Below, in pieces: positions 9,196-18,630 of a stretch of DNA of 45,476 bases. Source of the DNA: Crocinitomicaceae bacterium (lineage in GTDB: Bacteria; Bacteroidota; Bacteroidia; Flavobacteriales_D; Crocinitomicaceae). Location of the stretch: positions 1 through 45,476 of the forward strand of contig JAGQYP010000005.1 of the NCBI GenBank assembly GCA_020436025.1. The letters are read 5' to 3'. Position 1 is the stretch's first letter. Each line of letters starts with the position of its first letter. The notes under the pieces are model-generated. The model saw only the letters and a program-made list of their open reading frames with translations. It did not search any database and was not told where the DNA came from. The position numbers and the translations under genes are program-made.

Positions 9196-10179
9196 ATGAA
9201 AATCGCGCTTACAGGCTGTACAGGCCATATTGGTTACAATCTTTCTAAAGCTCTTTTAGCTCAAGGACATCAATTGAATCTTTTGGTTAGAGGGAATGCC
9301 AGGCCCATCATCGGAGAAAATGTACATTATTTCAAAGGAGATTTGAATGACAAAGATGCCTTGAACAGAATGATGGAAGGGGTAGATTATGTGTATCATT
9401 TGGCAGCAAGAATTGGAATCAACGGGGAAACGGAGGAAGATTTGTTCCCAACCAATGTACAAGGAGTTCAAAATATTTTAGATGCCTTTGAAAAGTCGAG
9501 TGCGAAAAGACTGATCCACTTCAGTTCAATTCATGCTTATCAGCAATTGCCCAGAGCAGATGTTTTAGATGAATCAAGACCTTTGGTTACGAAAAGTTTG
9601 ATGGTCTATGATCGTTCCAAATCAAAAGGACAACAATTGGTTGTTGATTTTGTAAAAAGAACGGGAAGAGAAGTCATCATTTTGAATCCGACCGCGGTTT
9701 TTGGTCCGGAAGATAAATTTGAATCACCTCAAGGAAAGGCAGTGTCAGATTTGTACAAAGGGAAAATTCCGGCCGTGATGAATTATGGTTTCAATTGGGT
9801 GGATGTTCGTGACATCATTCAAGGTGCCATGAACGCCATGACAAAAGGAAGATCCGGAGAATCCTATATTTTGGGAGGAACCTACAAGACGGTGAAGCAA
9901 ATGGCTCAAGCGGTAAAAGAAGCCGGTGGAAAGAAAAAATGGCGTCCAAATGTGCCTATTTGGGTGATGGAAGTAAGTTTGCCTCTAATTAAGTTATGGA
10001 GTAAGATCGTGAACAAACCTCCTATTTTCACTAAAGAAATGATCCTCACTCTCAAAGAAGGAAACCTCAGAATTGTTTCAGATAAAGCGGCAAAAGAATT
10101 GGACTTTCACTGCCGTCCATTCGAGGAAACGATTAAAGATTTGATTGAATATTTTAAGAGTGTGGGAACCTTAAAATAA
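9196..10179 (+). CDS. Extended SDR: NAD(P)-dependent epimerase/dehydratase
   Basis: The 327-residue protein is an extended short-chain dehydrogenase of the dihydroflavonol reductase / epimerase type. It shows the dinucleotide motif TGCTGHIG at residues 6-13, the acidic DLND near 55, HLAAR, the Ser of FSSIHAY, the catalytic YDRSK pair, and NPTAVFGPED after it. Substrates of this group range from sugars to sterols and aldehydes, so the reaction is not assigned. It follows the TonB receptor by 22 bp and could be co-transcribed. Its last nine bases overlap the convergent gene at 10171. Confidence 0.88.
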   Translation: MKIALTGCTGHIGYNLSKALLAQGHQLNLLVRGNARPIIGENVHYFKGDLNDKDALNRMMEGVDYVYHLAARIGINGETEEDLFPTNVQGVQNILDAFEKSSAKRLIHFSSIHAYQQLPRADVLDESRPLVTKSLMVYDRSKSKGQQLVVDFVKRTGREVIILNPTAVFGPEDKFESPQGKAVSDLYKGKIPAVMNYGFNWVDVRDIIQGAMNAMTKGRSGESYILGGTYKTVKQMAQAVKEAGGKKKWRPNVPIWVMEVSLPLIKLWSKIVNKPPIFTKEMILTLKEGNLRIVSDKAAKELDFHCRPFEETIKDLIEYFKSVGTLK

Positions 10180-10695
10180 GCGTTGCATTTCTTTCTTAAG
10201 ATTGTCTACAGCGATTTCGGTAGGAAGTGTTCCTACTTCAGCAGTAACTTCGAAAATCTTCTGAGCATATTCCATTCCAGTTGCTGTTAACGGTAAATTA
10301 CTTCCAGCAATATTGAAGATCTTGATCGTTTCTTCTTTCGCATCTTTGACACTTTTCCAACACTCGGCAGAAATAAAGATCTGTTGGGCAATATTATGGT
10401 CAAATTCTTTTCTTATCTCTTCCAAAAACAATTGCTGCTGAGCCTTTGCCGGCATTCCAGGATTGTGTTTTCTCATGACAAGATTGTTCGGGCTAATTCT
10501 TTCCATCAACAAAACGAATCTTTGATAAGCTTCTACTCTCAACGGAAGGAAATGCTTCTCTCTCTCCTTCTTCATTTCCAGCTGAAAATTTCTCTTGTCT
10601 TTTTCGAAAAGATTCTTGAATAAAATATAGGCCATAACGATTACCGCTGCTGTTGGAATCGTTACTAATAGTAGATAAAATACGAAATCTGGCAT
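10171..10695 (-). CDS. Conserved membrane-anchored protein of unknown function
   Basis: I see a 174-residue protein with one N-terminal membrane helix (FVFYLLLVTIPTAAVIVMAYILF) and a cytoplasmic, mostly helical, highly charged body (KNLFEKDKRNFQLEMKKEREKHFLPLRVEAYQRF). It resembles a Bacteroidota-restricted family of unknown function (possibly the one named DUF7935). LPLRVEAYQRFVLLMERI and FDHNIAQQIFIS look like its conserved core. It converges with and overlaps by nine bases the SDR gene. No function can be assigned. Confidence 0.8.
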   Translation of the reverse strand: MPDFVFYLLLVTIPTAAVIVMAYILFKNLFEKDKRNFQLEMKKEREKHFLPLRVEAYQRFVLLMERISPNNLVMRKHNPGMPAKAQQQLFLEEIRKEFDHNIAQQIFISAECWKSVKDAKEETIKIFNIAGSNLPLTATGMEYAQKIFEVTAEVGTLPTEIAVDNLKKEMQRLF

Positions 10696-10811
10696 CTTTT
10701 TTTACTTCTAAATGATAATCGAGACAAAAGTAACGAAATATTTGAGGATTTCTTTATCAATTTCCCGACCCATTATTTCATCAGAAAAATATGCTTTTTA
10801 AGCGCTTTGTT

Positions 10812-10845
10812 TTGAGCAGGAAACCAAGATAAATTTATAGATTTG
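10812..10845 (+). promoter_or_regulatory. Candidate promoter of the aminotransferase-led operon
   Basis: TTG at 10812-10814 and TAGATTTG at 10838-10845 are 23 bp apart, at the long end for a Bacteroidota sigma-A promoter. The start codon follows 24 bp after. It would drive the six-gene run to 17915. Confidence 0.4.
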
Positions 10846-10869
10846 CGCTTTCATTTAACAAGTTAACCA

Positions 10870-12078
10870 ATGGGTAGTAATTTAGATCAATACCTTTCAG
10901 ACCGAATTAATAGTCTTGAAGAATCGGCAACGATTGCCATGTCTCAAAAAAGTAGAGAAATGAAAGCGCAAGGAATCGATGTGATTTCACTTTCTTTAGG
11001 AGAACCAGATTTCAATATCCCTGAATTTATCAAGGAAAGTGCTAAAAAAGCCATCGATGATAATTATTCGAAGTATATGCCTGTTCCAGGTTATCAGGAT
11101 CTGAGAGAGGCGATTGTTCATAAATTCAAGAGAGACAATAATCTAAATTACAAACCTTCCCAAGTAGTTGTTTCAACTGGAGCCAAACAATGTATTGCGA
11201 ATATTGTATTGTCCTTGGTGAATCCTGGAGATGAGGTGATTGTGCCTGCTCCTTATTGGGTCACTTATATTGAAATCGTTAAGATGGCAGGAGGTGTTCC
11301 TGTTATTATCGATACCAATATTGATAATGATTTTAAAATTACAGCTCAACAACTGGAAGAAGCAATGACTCCAAAATCAAAGCTGATGATTTACTCGACT
11401 CCTTGTAACCCAAGTGGTTCGTTCTATTCAAAAGAGGAATTGGAATCTTTAGCCAATGTGATTGCTAAGAAAAAAGACTTCTTCGTGATTTCAGATGAAA
11501 TTTATGAATTGATCAATTTCACTGGTAAACATGAGTCTTTAGCGCAATTCGACAAAGTAATGGAGCAAGTGGTGACGGTGAATGGAGTATCGAAAGCTTT
11601 TGCAATGACAGGTTGGCGTTTGGGATACATGGCGGGTCCACAATTTATTGCGGATGCTTGTACCAAAATGCAGGGTCAGTTTACTTCTGGAACCTGTGCA
11701 ATTGCTCAGAGAGCTACAATTACAGCCTTGGAAGCAGATCCTTCCGTGATCGATGAGATGAAAAAGGCATATTTGTCAAGAAGAGACTTGGTTTTAGGGA
11801 AGTTAGATGAAATTGAAGGCGTAAAAACGAACGTTCCAGAAGGAGCATTTTACATCTTTCCTGATGTGTCTTTTTTCTTTGGAAAAACCTACAATGGAAA
11901 TGTGATTGAAAATGCCTCTGATCTTTGTTTGTATCTTTTACAGGAAGCACACGTAGCATTAGTAACTGGAGAAGCTTTTGGAGATGCCAATTGTGTTCGA
12001 ATTTCATATGCAGCATCAGAGGATCAATTGATTGAAGCTTGTGCCAGAATTAAAGAGGCATTGAGTAAACTCAAATAA
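10870..12078 (+). CDS. PLP-dependent aminotransferase, AspC-like class I/II
   Basis: This 402-residue enzyme has the fold-type I aminotransferase hallmarks: SLGEPDFNIPEFI near the N-terminus, STGAKQ (PLP phosphate), PCNPSG, ISDEIYE (PLP-ring Asp) and the Schiff-base Lys242 within NGVSKAFAMTGWRLGYMAG. This is the aspartate aminotransferase subgroup (I-gamma) common in Bacteroidota. Aspartate/oxaloacetate is the most likely pair, but other amino donors are possible. It is first in a run in which the next gene's ATG directly follows its stop. Confidence 0.92.
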   Translation: MGSNLDQYLSDRINSLEESATIAMSQKSREMKAQGIDVISLSLGEPDFNIPEFIKESAKKAIDDNYSKYMPVPGYQDLREAIVHKFKRDNNLNYKPSQVVVSTGAKQCIANIVLSLVNPGDEVIVPAPYWVTYIEIVKMAGGVPVIIDTNIDNDFKITAQQLEEAMTPKSKLMIYSTPCNPSGSFYSKEELESLANVIAKKKDFFVISDEIYELINFTGKHESLAQFDKVMEQVVTVNGVSKAFAMTGWRLGYMAGPQFIADACTKMQGQFTSGTCAIAQRATITALEADPSVIDEMKKAYLSRRDLVLGKLDEIEGVKTNVPEGAFYIFPDVSFFFGKTYNGNVIENASDLCLYLLQEAHVALVTGEAFGDANCVRISYAASEDQLIEACARIKEALSKLK

Positions 12079-13062
12079 ATGAATTTTAGAAAAATATTTG
12101 AATCGTTCAAGGATCAGGATGTACTCATCATCGGTGACGTCATGATCGATTCTTATGTTGAAGGAAAAGTCAATCGGATCAGTCCGGAAGCCCCTGTGCC
12201 CATTCTTAATTTTGCCAAAAGAGAAAATAGATTGGGTGGTGCGGCGAATGTGGCGTTGAATATTCACTCCATGGGAGCCAATCCTATCATTTGTTCGGTA
12301 ATCGGTAATGATGAGAATGCGGATGTATTTTTGGATTTATTGAAGGATGAAAACATTTCTGCCGAAGGAATTGAACGCTCTTCCGAAAGAATGACCACGG
12401 TAAAAACGCGAATTATTGGGAACAACCAGCAAATGATTCGCATCGATGAAGAAGATTCCCATTTTCTGTCGGGCCATGAGGAAGAAAAATTCCTTAACAG
12501 GGTAGAGAAAGTGATGGATTCCAATACGATTCAAGGAATCATTTTCCAAGATTACAATAAGGGAGTACTCACTGAAAAGGTGATCCAAAAAATTACGGAT
12601 TTAGCCAATTCAAAAGGAATTATTACAACAGTAGATCCCAAAAAATTGAATTTTTACGCCTACGAAAACGTGACCTTGTTCAAGCCTAATCTAAAGGAAT
12701 TGAAAGAGGGAATGGGCGTGGAATTCCGCGATTTTAAGGAAGGTGTTTTGAATTCTTCTGGAAAATTAAGGGAGAAACTCAACGCTAAAGTGGTTTTTAC
12801 AACCCTATCTGAACATGGAGTTTTTATTACGGATGAGAATGATCATTTTTTCGTCCCTGCTCATGTAAGAAATATTGCAGATGTGTCTGGTGCAGGAGAT
12901 ACAGTGATTTCTGTAGCAACTCTTTGCATGATCGCTGAATTGGATATTAAATGGGTGGCTGAATTGGCTAATCTGGCTGGAGGAATGGTGTGTGAGAGAG
13001 TTGGTGTGGTTTCAATTGATAGAGAGGCCTTGCTAAATGAAGTGATGAAAATTTATTCATAA
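12079..13062 (+). CDS. PfkB-family heptose-phosphate kinase (HldE N-terminal domain type)
   Basis: The 327 residues match the kinase half of HldE/RfaE, which phosphorylates D-glycero-beta-D-manno-heptose 7-phosphate for ADP-heptose synthesis. Seen are DVLIIGDVMIDSYVEG, NRISPEAPVPI, RLGGAANVALN, TVDPKK, KPNLKEL and the catalytic GAGDT at 271-275 (Asp274). The adenylyltransferase half is absent and not encoded nearby, so a separate protein would have to do that step. Starts directly at the preceding stop and ends directly against the trkH ATG. Another sugar kinase function of the PfkB family cannot be excluded. Confidence 0.85.
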   Translation: MNFRKIFESFKDQDVLIIGDVMIDSYVEGKVNRISPEAPVPILNFAKRENRLGGAANVALNIHSMGANPIICSVIGNDENADVFLDLLKDENISAEGIERSSERMTTVKTRIIGNNQQMIRIDEEDSHFLSGHEEEKFLNRVEKVMDSNTIQGIIFQDYNKGVLTEKVIQKITDLANSKGIITTVDPKKLNFYAYENVTLFKPNLKELKEGMGVEFRDFKEGVLNSSGKLREKLNAKVVFTTLSEHGVFITDENDHFFVPAHVRNIADVSGAGDTVISVATLCMIAELDIKWVAELANLAGGMVCERVGVVSIDREALLNEVMKIYS

Positions 13063-14895
13063 ATGTCAATCAGAAAAATAAGGGAAAGACTGAATATCCT
13101 GTTGTATGGCAGTAAGGAAAGAGTTTTGTCTATTTTCAAGATTCTTCACCTCCTTATTTCTTCTATTTCGATGCTTTCTCTTGTAATCTACTATGGTTAC
13201 ACCTTCGATTCAAATACGGTAAAATATTTTCTGAGAGTCATCGAATTCAGTTTTGCCTTTTACATCCTAAGATTTATTATCCGGTTTATCTATGATTTCA
13301 ACCCCAAAGAATTTATTCGGACGAATCGAATTGAGTTTGCCCTAATCATTTATCTGATCATCGAAGGGATTGTCTACAATCTTGTCGGCAAGCTCGCGAT
13401 TACATTGCTGTTTGAAACGATGGGAGTTTATGGTATTGGTCATTATACGGTATTAATCATTCAGCTCTCTTTCTTTGGATTTATCATCTATGAATTTACC
13501 AAGGACAATGAAATCAATCCTTTTTATCGTATCCATCCAGCAACCGTTTTTATCTCCAGTTTTATAGTAATTATTCTTGTGGGTACAGGAATGCTTATGA
13601 TGCCCGAAATGACTACCCACAGTAAAGGAATGGGGTTTTTGGATGCGCTCTTTATGTCTTCATCTGCCACCTGTGTCACCGGACTGAGTCTCGTAGATGT
13701 GCATGAATATTACACCTTTAAAGGTCAATTAGTCATTCTAATTCTAATGAAGTTAGGAGGACTAAATATCATCTCTTTCGGTGCATTTATTCTTTTAGCT
13801 TCGAGATTAGGTGTTGGGGTAAAACAGCATGAATTGATCGAGGATTTTGTCAATAGAGATTCAATCTTGTCAACCCGAGGAATGCTGGGGAGAATTATTT
13901 TTTGGTCGGTTTCTATTGAATTAATAGGGGCTTTATTTCTCTATTTTACCTGGGGAGTCAATATCCCAGAAATAGAACAAAATTCAGATCGCATCTTTTA
14001 TAGTATTTTTCATTCCATTTCTGCTTTTAATAATGCAGGTTTTTCCCTTTTTACGGATGGGATGTACAATGCTGGTGTTCAAACCAATTATGCTGTCCAT
14101 CTAATCATTGCTTTTCTGATTATCCTTGGTGCAATTGGTATGGCATCCTTGTTTGATATTTTTAGCATCTCGAAGATTAGAGAGCGTTACAGAAACCCAT
14201 GGAAAAAATTGGAGTTTGGTACAAAAATCTCTATAAACTATACGGTTCTTTTGATCCTTTTGGGGTTTGTGCTCTTCTTTTTACTGGAATACGACAACTC
14301 TCTTAAAGGAAAATCCACTTTCGGAATGATTGTGACTTCTTTCTTTCAGTCTGTCACGACAAGAACTGCTGGATTCAATACGGTGGATATCGGTTCCATC
14401 ACCATGCCAGTGGTCATCCTTTTTGCTTTCTTAATGTTTATCGGGGCTTCTTCAAGTTCAACTGGAGGAGGGATAAAAACTTCTACTTTGGCCGTTTTAT
14501 GGGCAACCATCATTTCCACTGTACGAGGTAAAAAGCATATTGAATTGTACAAAAGAACCATCGACTCGGAATTGGCTTTGAAGGCTTTTTCTGTTCTCTT
14601 GTTTTTCATTGTTGGAAATTTGATTGGAATTTTCGTGTTAACAATCACGGAACAAGAATTAATGGCAAAAGAAAGTGTAACTTTGTCGGAAATTATTTTT
14701 GAGGAGGTCTCGGCCTTTAGTACAGTTGGTCTTTCTGCCGGCATAACATCTGAAGTAAGTGATGCAGGTAAAATTGTACTGATTTTTTCAATGTTCATAG
14801 GAAGAGTAGGGACATTGACGGTAGGCTTCTTAGTGGGTAGAAGAGTGTTGAGTACAAATTATAAATATCCTAAAGGTCACACCATGATCGGATAG
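13063..14895 (+). CDS. TrkH/KtrB-family potassium transporter with N-terminal membrane extension
   Basis: A potassium-translocating membrane protein of 610 residues, longer than the usual 440-490. The core from about residue 155 has four pore loops: SSATCVTGLSL (199-210), HSISAFNNAGFSL, SVTTRTAGFNTVD and EEVSAFSTVGLSAG, each with the selectivity Gly, plus SSSTGGGIKTST. The first ~150 residues form about four extra membrane segments, one with Arg spaced by three or four (ILRFIIRFIYDFNPKEFIR). No TrkA/KtrA regulatory subunit gene adjoins it. Its ATG directly follows the kinase stop codon. Confidence 0.92.
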   Translation: MSIRKIRERLNILLYGSKERVLSIFKILHLLISSISMLSLVIYYGYTFDSNTVKYFLRVIEFSFAFYILRFIIRFIYDFNPKEFIRTNRIEFALIIYLIIEGIVYNLVGKLAITLLFETMGVYGIGHYTVLIIQLSFFGFIIYEFTKDNEINPFYRIHPATVFISSFIVIILVGTGMLMMPEMTTHSKGMGFLDALFMSSSATCVTGLSLVDVHEYYTFKGQLVILILMKLGGLNIISFGAFILLASRLGVGVKQHELIEDFVNRDSILSTRGMLGRIIFWSVSIELIGALFLYFTWGVNIPEIEQNSDRIFYSIFHSISAFNNAGFSLFTDGMYNAGVQTNYAVHLIIAFLIILGAIGMASLFDIFSISKIRERYRNPWKKLEFGTKISINYTVLLILLGFVLFFLLEYDNSLKGKSTFGMIVTSFFQSVTTRTAGFNTVDIGSITMPVVILFAFLMFIGASSSSTGGGIKTSTLAVLWATIISTVRGKKHIELYKRTIDSELALKAFSVLLFFIVGNLIGIFVLTITEQELMAKESVTLSEIIFEEVSAFSTVGLSAGITSEVSDAGKIVLIFSMFIGRVGTLTVGFLVGRRVLSTNYKYPKGHTMIG

Positions 14896-14905
14896 GAAAT
14901 TTGCA

Positions 14906-15646
14906 ATGGAAAAAGAAAATAAACAGGTTGTAAAACCTTACAATAAAGAAAATTCATCCAAAAAGGAGGAAGTGGCAGAGATGTTCAACAACATTTCTGA
15001 AAAATACGATTACCTAAATCATCTGTTATCTCTTGGTATTGATAAGATCTGGAGAAGAAAAGCAATCAAAATTTTAGGAAAATACCATCCAAAGAAAATT
15101 TTAGATGTAGCCACAGGAACCGGAGATTTTGCAATTGCGGCACTGAAATTGAAGCCAGACTCGGTGATTGGGGTGGATATTTCAAAAGGAATGATCGAAA
15201 AAGGAAAACAAAAACTTTGTCGCAGATGCATTCAGGATAAAGTGGTTTTGCAAATTGGAGATTCCGAAAACCTGGAGTTTAAGGATGATACTTTTGATGG
15301 TATCACGGTGGCTTTTGGAGTGCGAAACTTTGAGAACTTAGAAAAAGGTTTGGGTGAAATGAGAAGAGTGTTGAGACCCGGTGGAGTAGCTATCATTCTT
15401 GAGTTTTCAAAACCAAAGAAGTTTCCGGTTAAACAAACATTCGGGTTTTACTCAAAATACGTGATTCCCAAAATTGGTAAAAGAGTTTCCAAAGATGATG
15501 CGGCTTACGCTTATTTGCCCGAATCAGTCGCTGCCTTTCCAGAAGGAAAAGACTTTCTTGAAATTCTGAATAAGGTGGGATATAAAAATACGAGAAGTAA
15601 AATGGTTTCCGGTGGGATCGCAACCATCTACGTCGGAGAGAAATAA
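14906..15646 (+). CDS. menG: Demethylmenaquinone methyltransferase
   Basis: MenG/UbiE carries out the last methylation of menaquinone synthesis, using SAM. The 246-residue product has VAEMFNNISEKYDYLNHLLSLG, SAM motif I LDVATGTGDFAI, GVDISKGMIEKGK, FDGITVAFGVRNFENLEKGL, RVLRPGG and the C-terminal GGIATIYVGEK, the complete family pattern. UbiE and MenG share this fold; with menaquinone the usual quinone of Bacteroidota, MenG is the better name. It lies 26 bp before porT, an adjacency I recall from other Flavobacteriales. Confidence 0.94.
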   Translation: MEKENKQVVKPYNKENSSKKEEVAEMFNNISEKYDYLNHLLSLGIDKIWRRKAIKILGKYHPKKILDVATGTGDFAIAALKLKPDSVIGVDISKGMIEKGKQKLCRRCIQDKVVLQIGDSENLEFKDDTFDGITVAFGVRNFENLEKGLGEMRRVLRPGGVAIILEFSKPKKFPVKQTFGFYSKYVIPKIGKRVSKDDAAYAYLPESVAAFPEGKDFLEILNKVGYKNTRSKMVSGGIATIYVGEK

Positions 15647-15672
15647 TTAAACGATTCAGTCGTTCTCATTAA

Positions 15673-16386
15673 ATGAGGAAATTAGGGTTAATCATACTAG
15701 CTTTCTTGCTTTTGTTGACTTCTAATATGCAGGCGCAGGGAGAAAAACCCTTGAACCTGAGGAAGTTTGATAGAAGAATGTTCCACTTTGGATTCATGTT
15801 GGGGACTAACTATTCTACGTTTAGTTTGCAAAGAAAATATGAGCCTGGGCTCACAGACAGTGTGGTAAACATGACTACCAAAGGAACTGTAGGATTCAAC
15901 TTGGGTGTGATCACATCCCTCAAACTTTTACCCGTTCTAAGATTGAGGTTCATTCCCTCCTTGTCATTTCAGGAGAGGGCAGTGATCTACAAATTTCAGC
16001 GATTTAATGGTTTTGTAGAGGAAGAAAAGCATTCTCTCAAAGCCACTTCTCTGGATTTCCCTCTCCTATTGAAATTTAGAACATTAAGAATTACCAACTT
16101 CGCAGCTTACTTCTTGGCTGGAGCACAATATTCCTATGATCTTTCGTCAAATCAAGATGATGATCAAGTTCCTGGTGCCTTGATGCTTAAGACCAAAAAA
16201 CACGATTGGCAAGGTCAAATTGGGGTAGGTTTTGATTTCTTTTTACAGTATTTCAAGTTTGGATTTGAGATCAAGTATTCGCATAGTTTTAAATCCATTT
16301 TGTTCGACGATGACACCTATCTTTCTCAGCCTATCGATCGTTTGTACAACCGAGTTTGGTGGTTTTCCATTACTTTTGAAGGATAA
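15673..16386 (+). CDS. porT: PorT/SprT-family outer-membrane barrel, type IX secretion
   Basis: PorT is required for the type IX secretion system that exports gliding and virulence proteins in Bacteroidota. This 237-residue protein has a signal peptide (MRKLGLIILAFLLLLTSNMQAQ), then FDRRMFHFGFMLGTNYSTFSL and alternating amphipathic strands ending in a Trp/Phe-rich strand (VWWFSITFEG), typical of a small eight-strand barrel. Length and the neighbour menG both fit porT. A generic PorT-like barrel (OMP_b-brl_2) not tied to secretion is the alternative. Confidence 0.82.
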   Translation: MRKLGLIILAFLLLLTSNMQAQGEKPLNLRKFDRRMFHFGFMLGTNYSTFSLQRKYEPGLTDSVVNMTTKGTVGFNLGVITSLKLLPVLRLRFIPSLSFQERAVIYKFQRFNGFVEEEKHSLKATSLDFPLLLKFRTLRITNFAAYFLAGAQYSYDLSSNQDDDQVPGALMLKTKKHDWQGQIGVGFDFFLQYFKFGFEIKYSHSFKSILFDDDTYLSQPIDRLYNRVWWFSITFEG

Positions 16387-17915
16387 TGATCAAGGAAGTA
16401 AGATTAGTTGTTAGTCCGACAGAAAACGCCGATTTAAAAGCTATCATAAATCGAATCGAAAAAAGTCTGTCTCCAAAAGAGAAAGAACAGTTGTCTGAGA
16501 TCAAATTAATCAAACGCTCTATTGATGCTCGTGGGAGACAAGTAAAGTATAATTTATTATTCCATGTTTATATAGGCGAAAAGCCAGAACCTCTGTTGGC
16601 ATTACCCGAGAACAAGGTTAAGGAAGCGTCACCAGTTCATATTATTGGATTTGGTCCGGGAGGTATGTTTGCAGCCCTCCAAGCCATAGAAAATGGAATG
16701 AAACCCGTTGTTTTTGAGCGGGGTAAAAAAGTACGAGATCGAAGACGTGATTTGGTGGATATCATTCGCAAAGGTGAGGTGAATGATGATTCCAATTATT
16801 GTTTTGGAGAAGGTGGAGCTGGAACCTATTCAGACGGTAAATTATATACCCGATCCAAAAAAAGAGGCGATGTCCAAAAAGTGATGGAATGGTTTGTTCG
16901 ATTTGGAGCCGATCCCGAAATTTTGATAGATGCACATCCGCATATTGGAACAAACAAACTTCCGAAGATCATCGAAAACATTCGTGAGTTTATTCTTGAA
17001 AAAGGAGGAGAGATCCATTTCGAAAGCAAAGTCACTGCGATTCAGTCCAAGAATGGGAAAATTGACTCCATCACAGTAGAGGGGAAACAGATTTTAGTTC
17101 AAAATTTGATTTTGGCTACAGGACATTCAGCCAGAGATGTTTTTGAAATGCTTCACGATAACAAGATACTTGTAGAAGCCAAAAGTTTTGCGCTAGGGGT
17201 AAGGATTGAACATCAGCAAGAACTGATTGATAAAATCCAATACAACGGAGAACTTAGTGGAGAATTATTGCCTCCTGCGTCTTATAGTTTGGTGACTCAA
17301 GTTGAAGGAAGGGGAGTCTTTTCGTTTTGTATGTGCCCAGGAGGAATCATTGCTCCTTGCGCTACAGAAAACGGGGAAGTGGTTACCAATGGTTGGTCGC
17401 CCTCAAAAAGAAATAACAAGTACTCCAATTCCGGAATTGTGGTTCAGATATTTCCGGAGGATTTCAAAGGAAATGACCCCTTTAGATGTTTGAATTTTCA
17501 GAAAGAAATAGAGCAGAAATGTTTTGAAGTGGGTGGCGAAGATCAAAAAGCTCCAGCTCAGCGAATGATCGATTTTATCGAAAACAAGAAGTCCTTGGAT
17601 TTGCCTGATTGTTCCTATTCAAGAGGTGTCGTTTCTGTGAATCTGAATGAGGTCTTTCCCAAATTTGTAGGAGATCGTTTGCGACAAGCTTTGAAAGATT
17701 TTGGGAAGAAAAAGAAAGGTTATCTAACCAATGAGGCCATTCTGGTTGCCCCTGAATCCAGAACTTCATCTCCTATCAAAATCCCCAGAGATCGTGAAAC
17801 ACTTATGCATCCAGAAGTAAAAGGCTTGTTTCCTTGTGCAGAAGGAGCAGGATATGCGGGAGGAATTGTAAGTGCGGCAGTCGACGGAATCAATTGCATC
17901 AATGCAATAAAATAG
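16386..17915 (+). CDS. FAD-dependent dehydrogenase (COG2509-like)
   Basis: A 509-residue cytosolic flavoprotein of the uncharacterised COG2509 family. The N-terminal ~75 residues are a small alpha/beta domain (SIDARGRQVKYNLLFHVYIG). Then come the FAD-binding GFGPGGMFAALQA, an acidic VFERG, EGGAGTYSDGKLYTR, the ATGHSARDVF segment and the C-terminal LFPCAEGAGYAGGIVSAAVDG that closes over FAD. The substrate is unknown. It starts on the TAATG of porT's stop and its last 17 bases overlap the convergent ZIP gene. Confidence 0.88.
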   Translation: MIKEVRLVVSPTENADLKAIINRIEKSLSPKEKEQLSEIKLIKRSIDARGRQVKYNLLFHVYIGEKPEPLLALPENKVKEASPVHIIGFGPGGMFAALQAIENGMKPVVFERGKKVRDRRRDLVDIIRKGEVNDDSNYCFGEGGAGTYSDGKLYTRSKKRGDVQKVMEWFVRFGADPEILIDAHPHIGTNKLPKIIENIREFILEKGGEIHFESKVTAIQSKNGKIDSITVEGKQILVQNLILATGHSARDVFEMLHDNKILVEAKSFALGVRIEHQQELIDKIQYNGELSGELLPPASYSLVTQVEGRGVFSFCMCPGGIIAPCATENGEVVTNGWSPSKRNNKYSNSGIVVQIFPEDFKGNDPFRCLNFQKEIEQKCFEVGGEDQKAPAQRMIDFIENKKSLDLPDCSYSRGVVSVNLNEVFPKFVGDRLRQALKDFGKKKKGYLTNEAILVAPESRTSSPIKIPRDRETLMHPEVKGLFPCAEGAGYAGGIVSAAVDGINCINAIK

Positions 17916-18630
17916 CAATTCCAAACCCTAATAAAATACTTAGGAACTTGTACAGATTGAATTTGTGCCCTTCCGATGATTCAAAAATAATGGTGGTGGA
18001 AATGTGTAAAAACATCCCAATAACCACGGCAAAAATATAATCCAGTACATTGCTGGAAAGAAGTTCTTCAGCATGTAAGAATTTTCCAATGAGAAGACCA
18101 ATGGGAGCCATGATCGCAAAAATCAACAGATTGGTTAAAATGCCTTTTAGTCCTAAGTTGGACCCCAACATCAATGTAGTAAGCGAAATAGCTACGGGCA
18201 GTTTGTGGATCATGATCCCTGTGAAAATGGTAAAAGATCCGGAATGGTCATGCGCATGTTCGTGACCATGGTATTCTCCAGCCAATGGAATCCCTTCGAT
18301 AAGTGCGTGAATGGATAAACCGACCATCATTACAAGAAATGCTGAGGTATTGGCCTTTACGTGTGTGTGACCATGTTCAATTCCTTTGGAAAGAAATTCC
18401 AGAATCACTTGTAGTAAAAAACCAAGCAAAATAAAAAGTCCAACTCGTTCTGAGTTGTTCATGTATAACTCCGGGACAAAATGAATGAAGGCAATGGAAA
18501 GTAAGAACCCCCCACTAAAACTCAACAACAATTTTATCGAATTCGGATGTAATTTTTTCAGGTAATAAGTGAGCACTCCTGGTACCAAAACCACAAGCAT
18601 GAGTAACGTTATCTGTAAGTACAAGTTCAC
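17899..18630 (-). CDS. ZIP-family divalent metal transporter
   Basis: The 243-residue protein has about eight membrane helices with the ZIP signatures: the TM4-type SIHALIEGIPLA (His, Glu, Gly) and the TM5-type GIMIHKLPVAISL (His, Lys-Pro). A His-rich cytoplasmic loop (EYHGHEHAHDHSG and HGHTHVK) should bind zinc or a similar ion. It probably imports zinc or other divalent ions. It overlaps the upstream methyltransferase by four bases (ATGA), implying translational coupling, and converges with the FAD dehydrogenase gene. Confidence 0.92.
   Translation of the reverse strand: MNLYLQITLLMLVVLVPGVLTYYLKKLHPNSIKLLLSFSGGFLLSIAFIHFVPELYMNNSERVGLFILLGFLLQVILEFLSKGIEHGHTHVKANTSAFLVMMVGLSIHALIEGIPLAGEYHGHEHAHDHSGSFTIFTGIMIHKLPVAISLTTLMLGSNLGLKGILTNLLIFAIMAPIGLLIGKFLHAEELLSSNVLDYIFAVVIGMFLHISTTIIFESSEGHKFNLYKFLSILLGFGIAILLH

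Noticed and set aside
14346..14798. 150-codon minus-strand frame inside trkH
   Set aside because: It is the complement of pore-loop coding sequence of trkH, which is certain, and shows no domain of its own.
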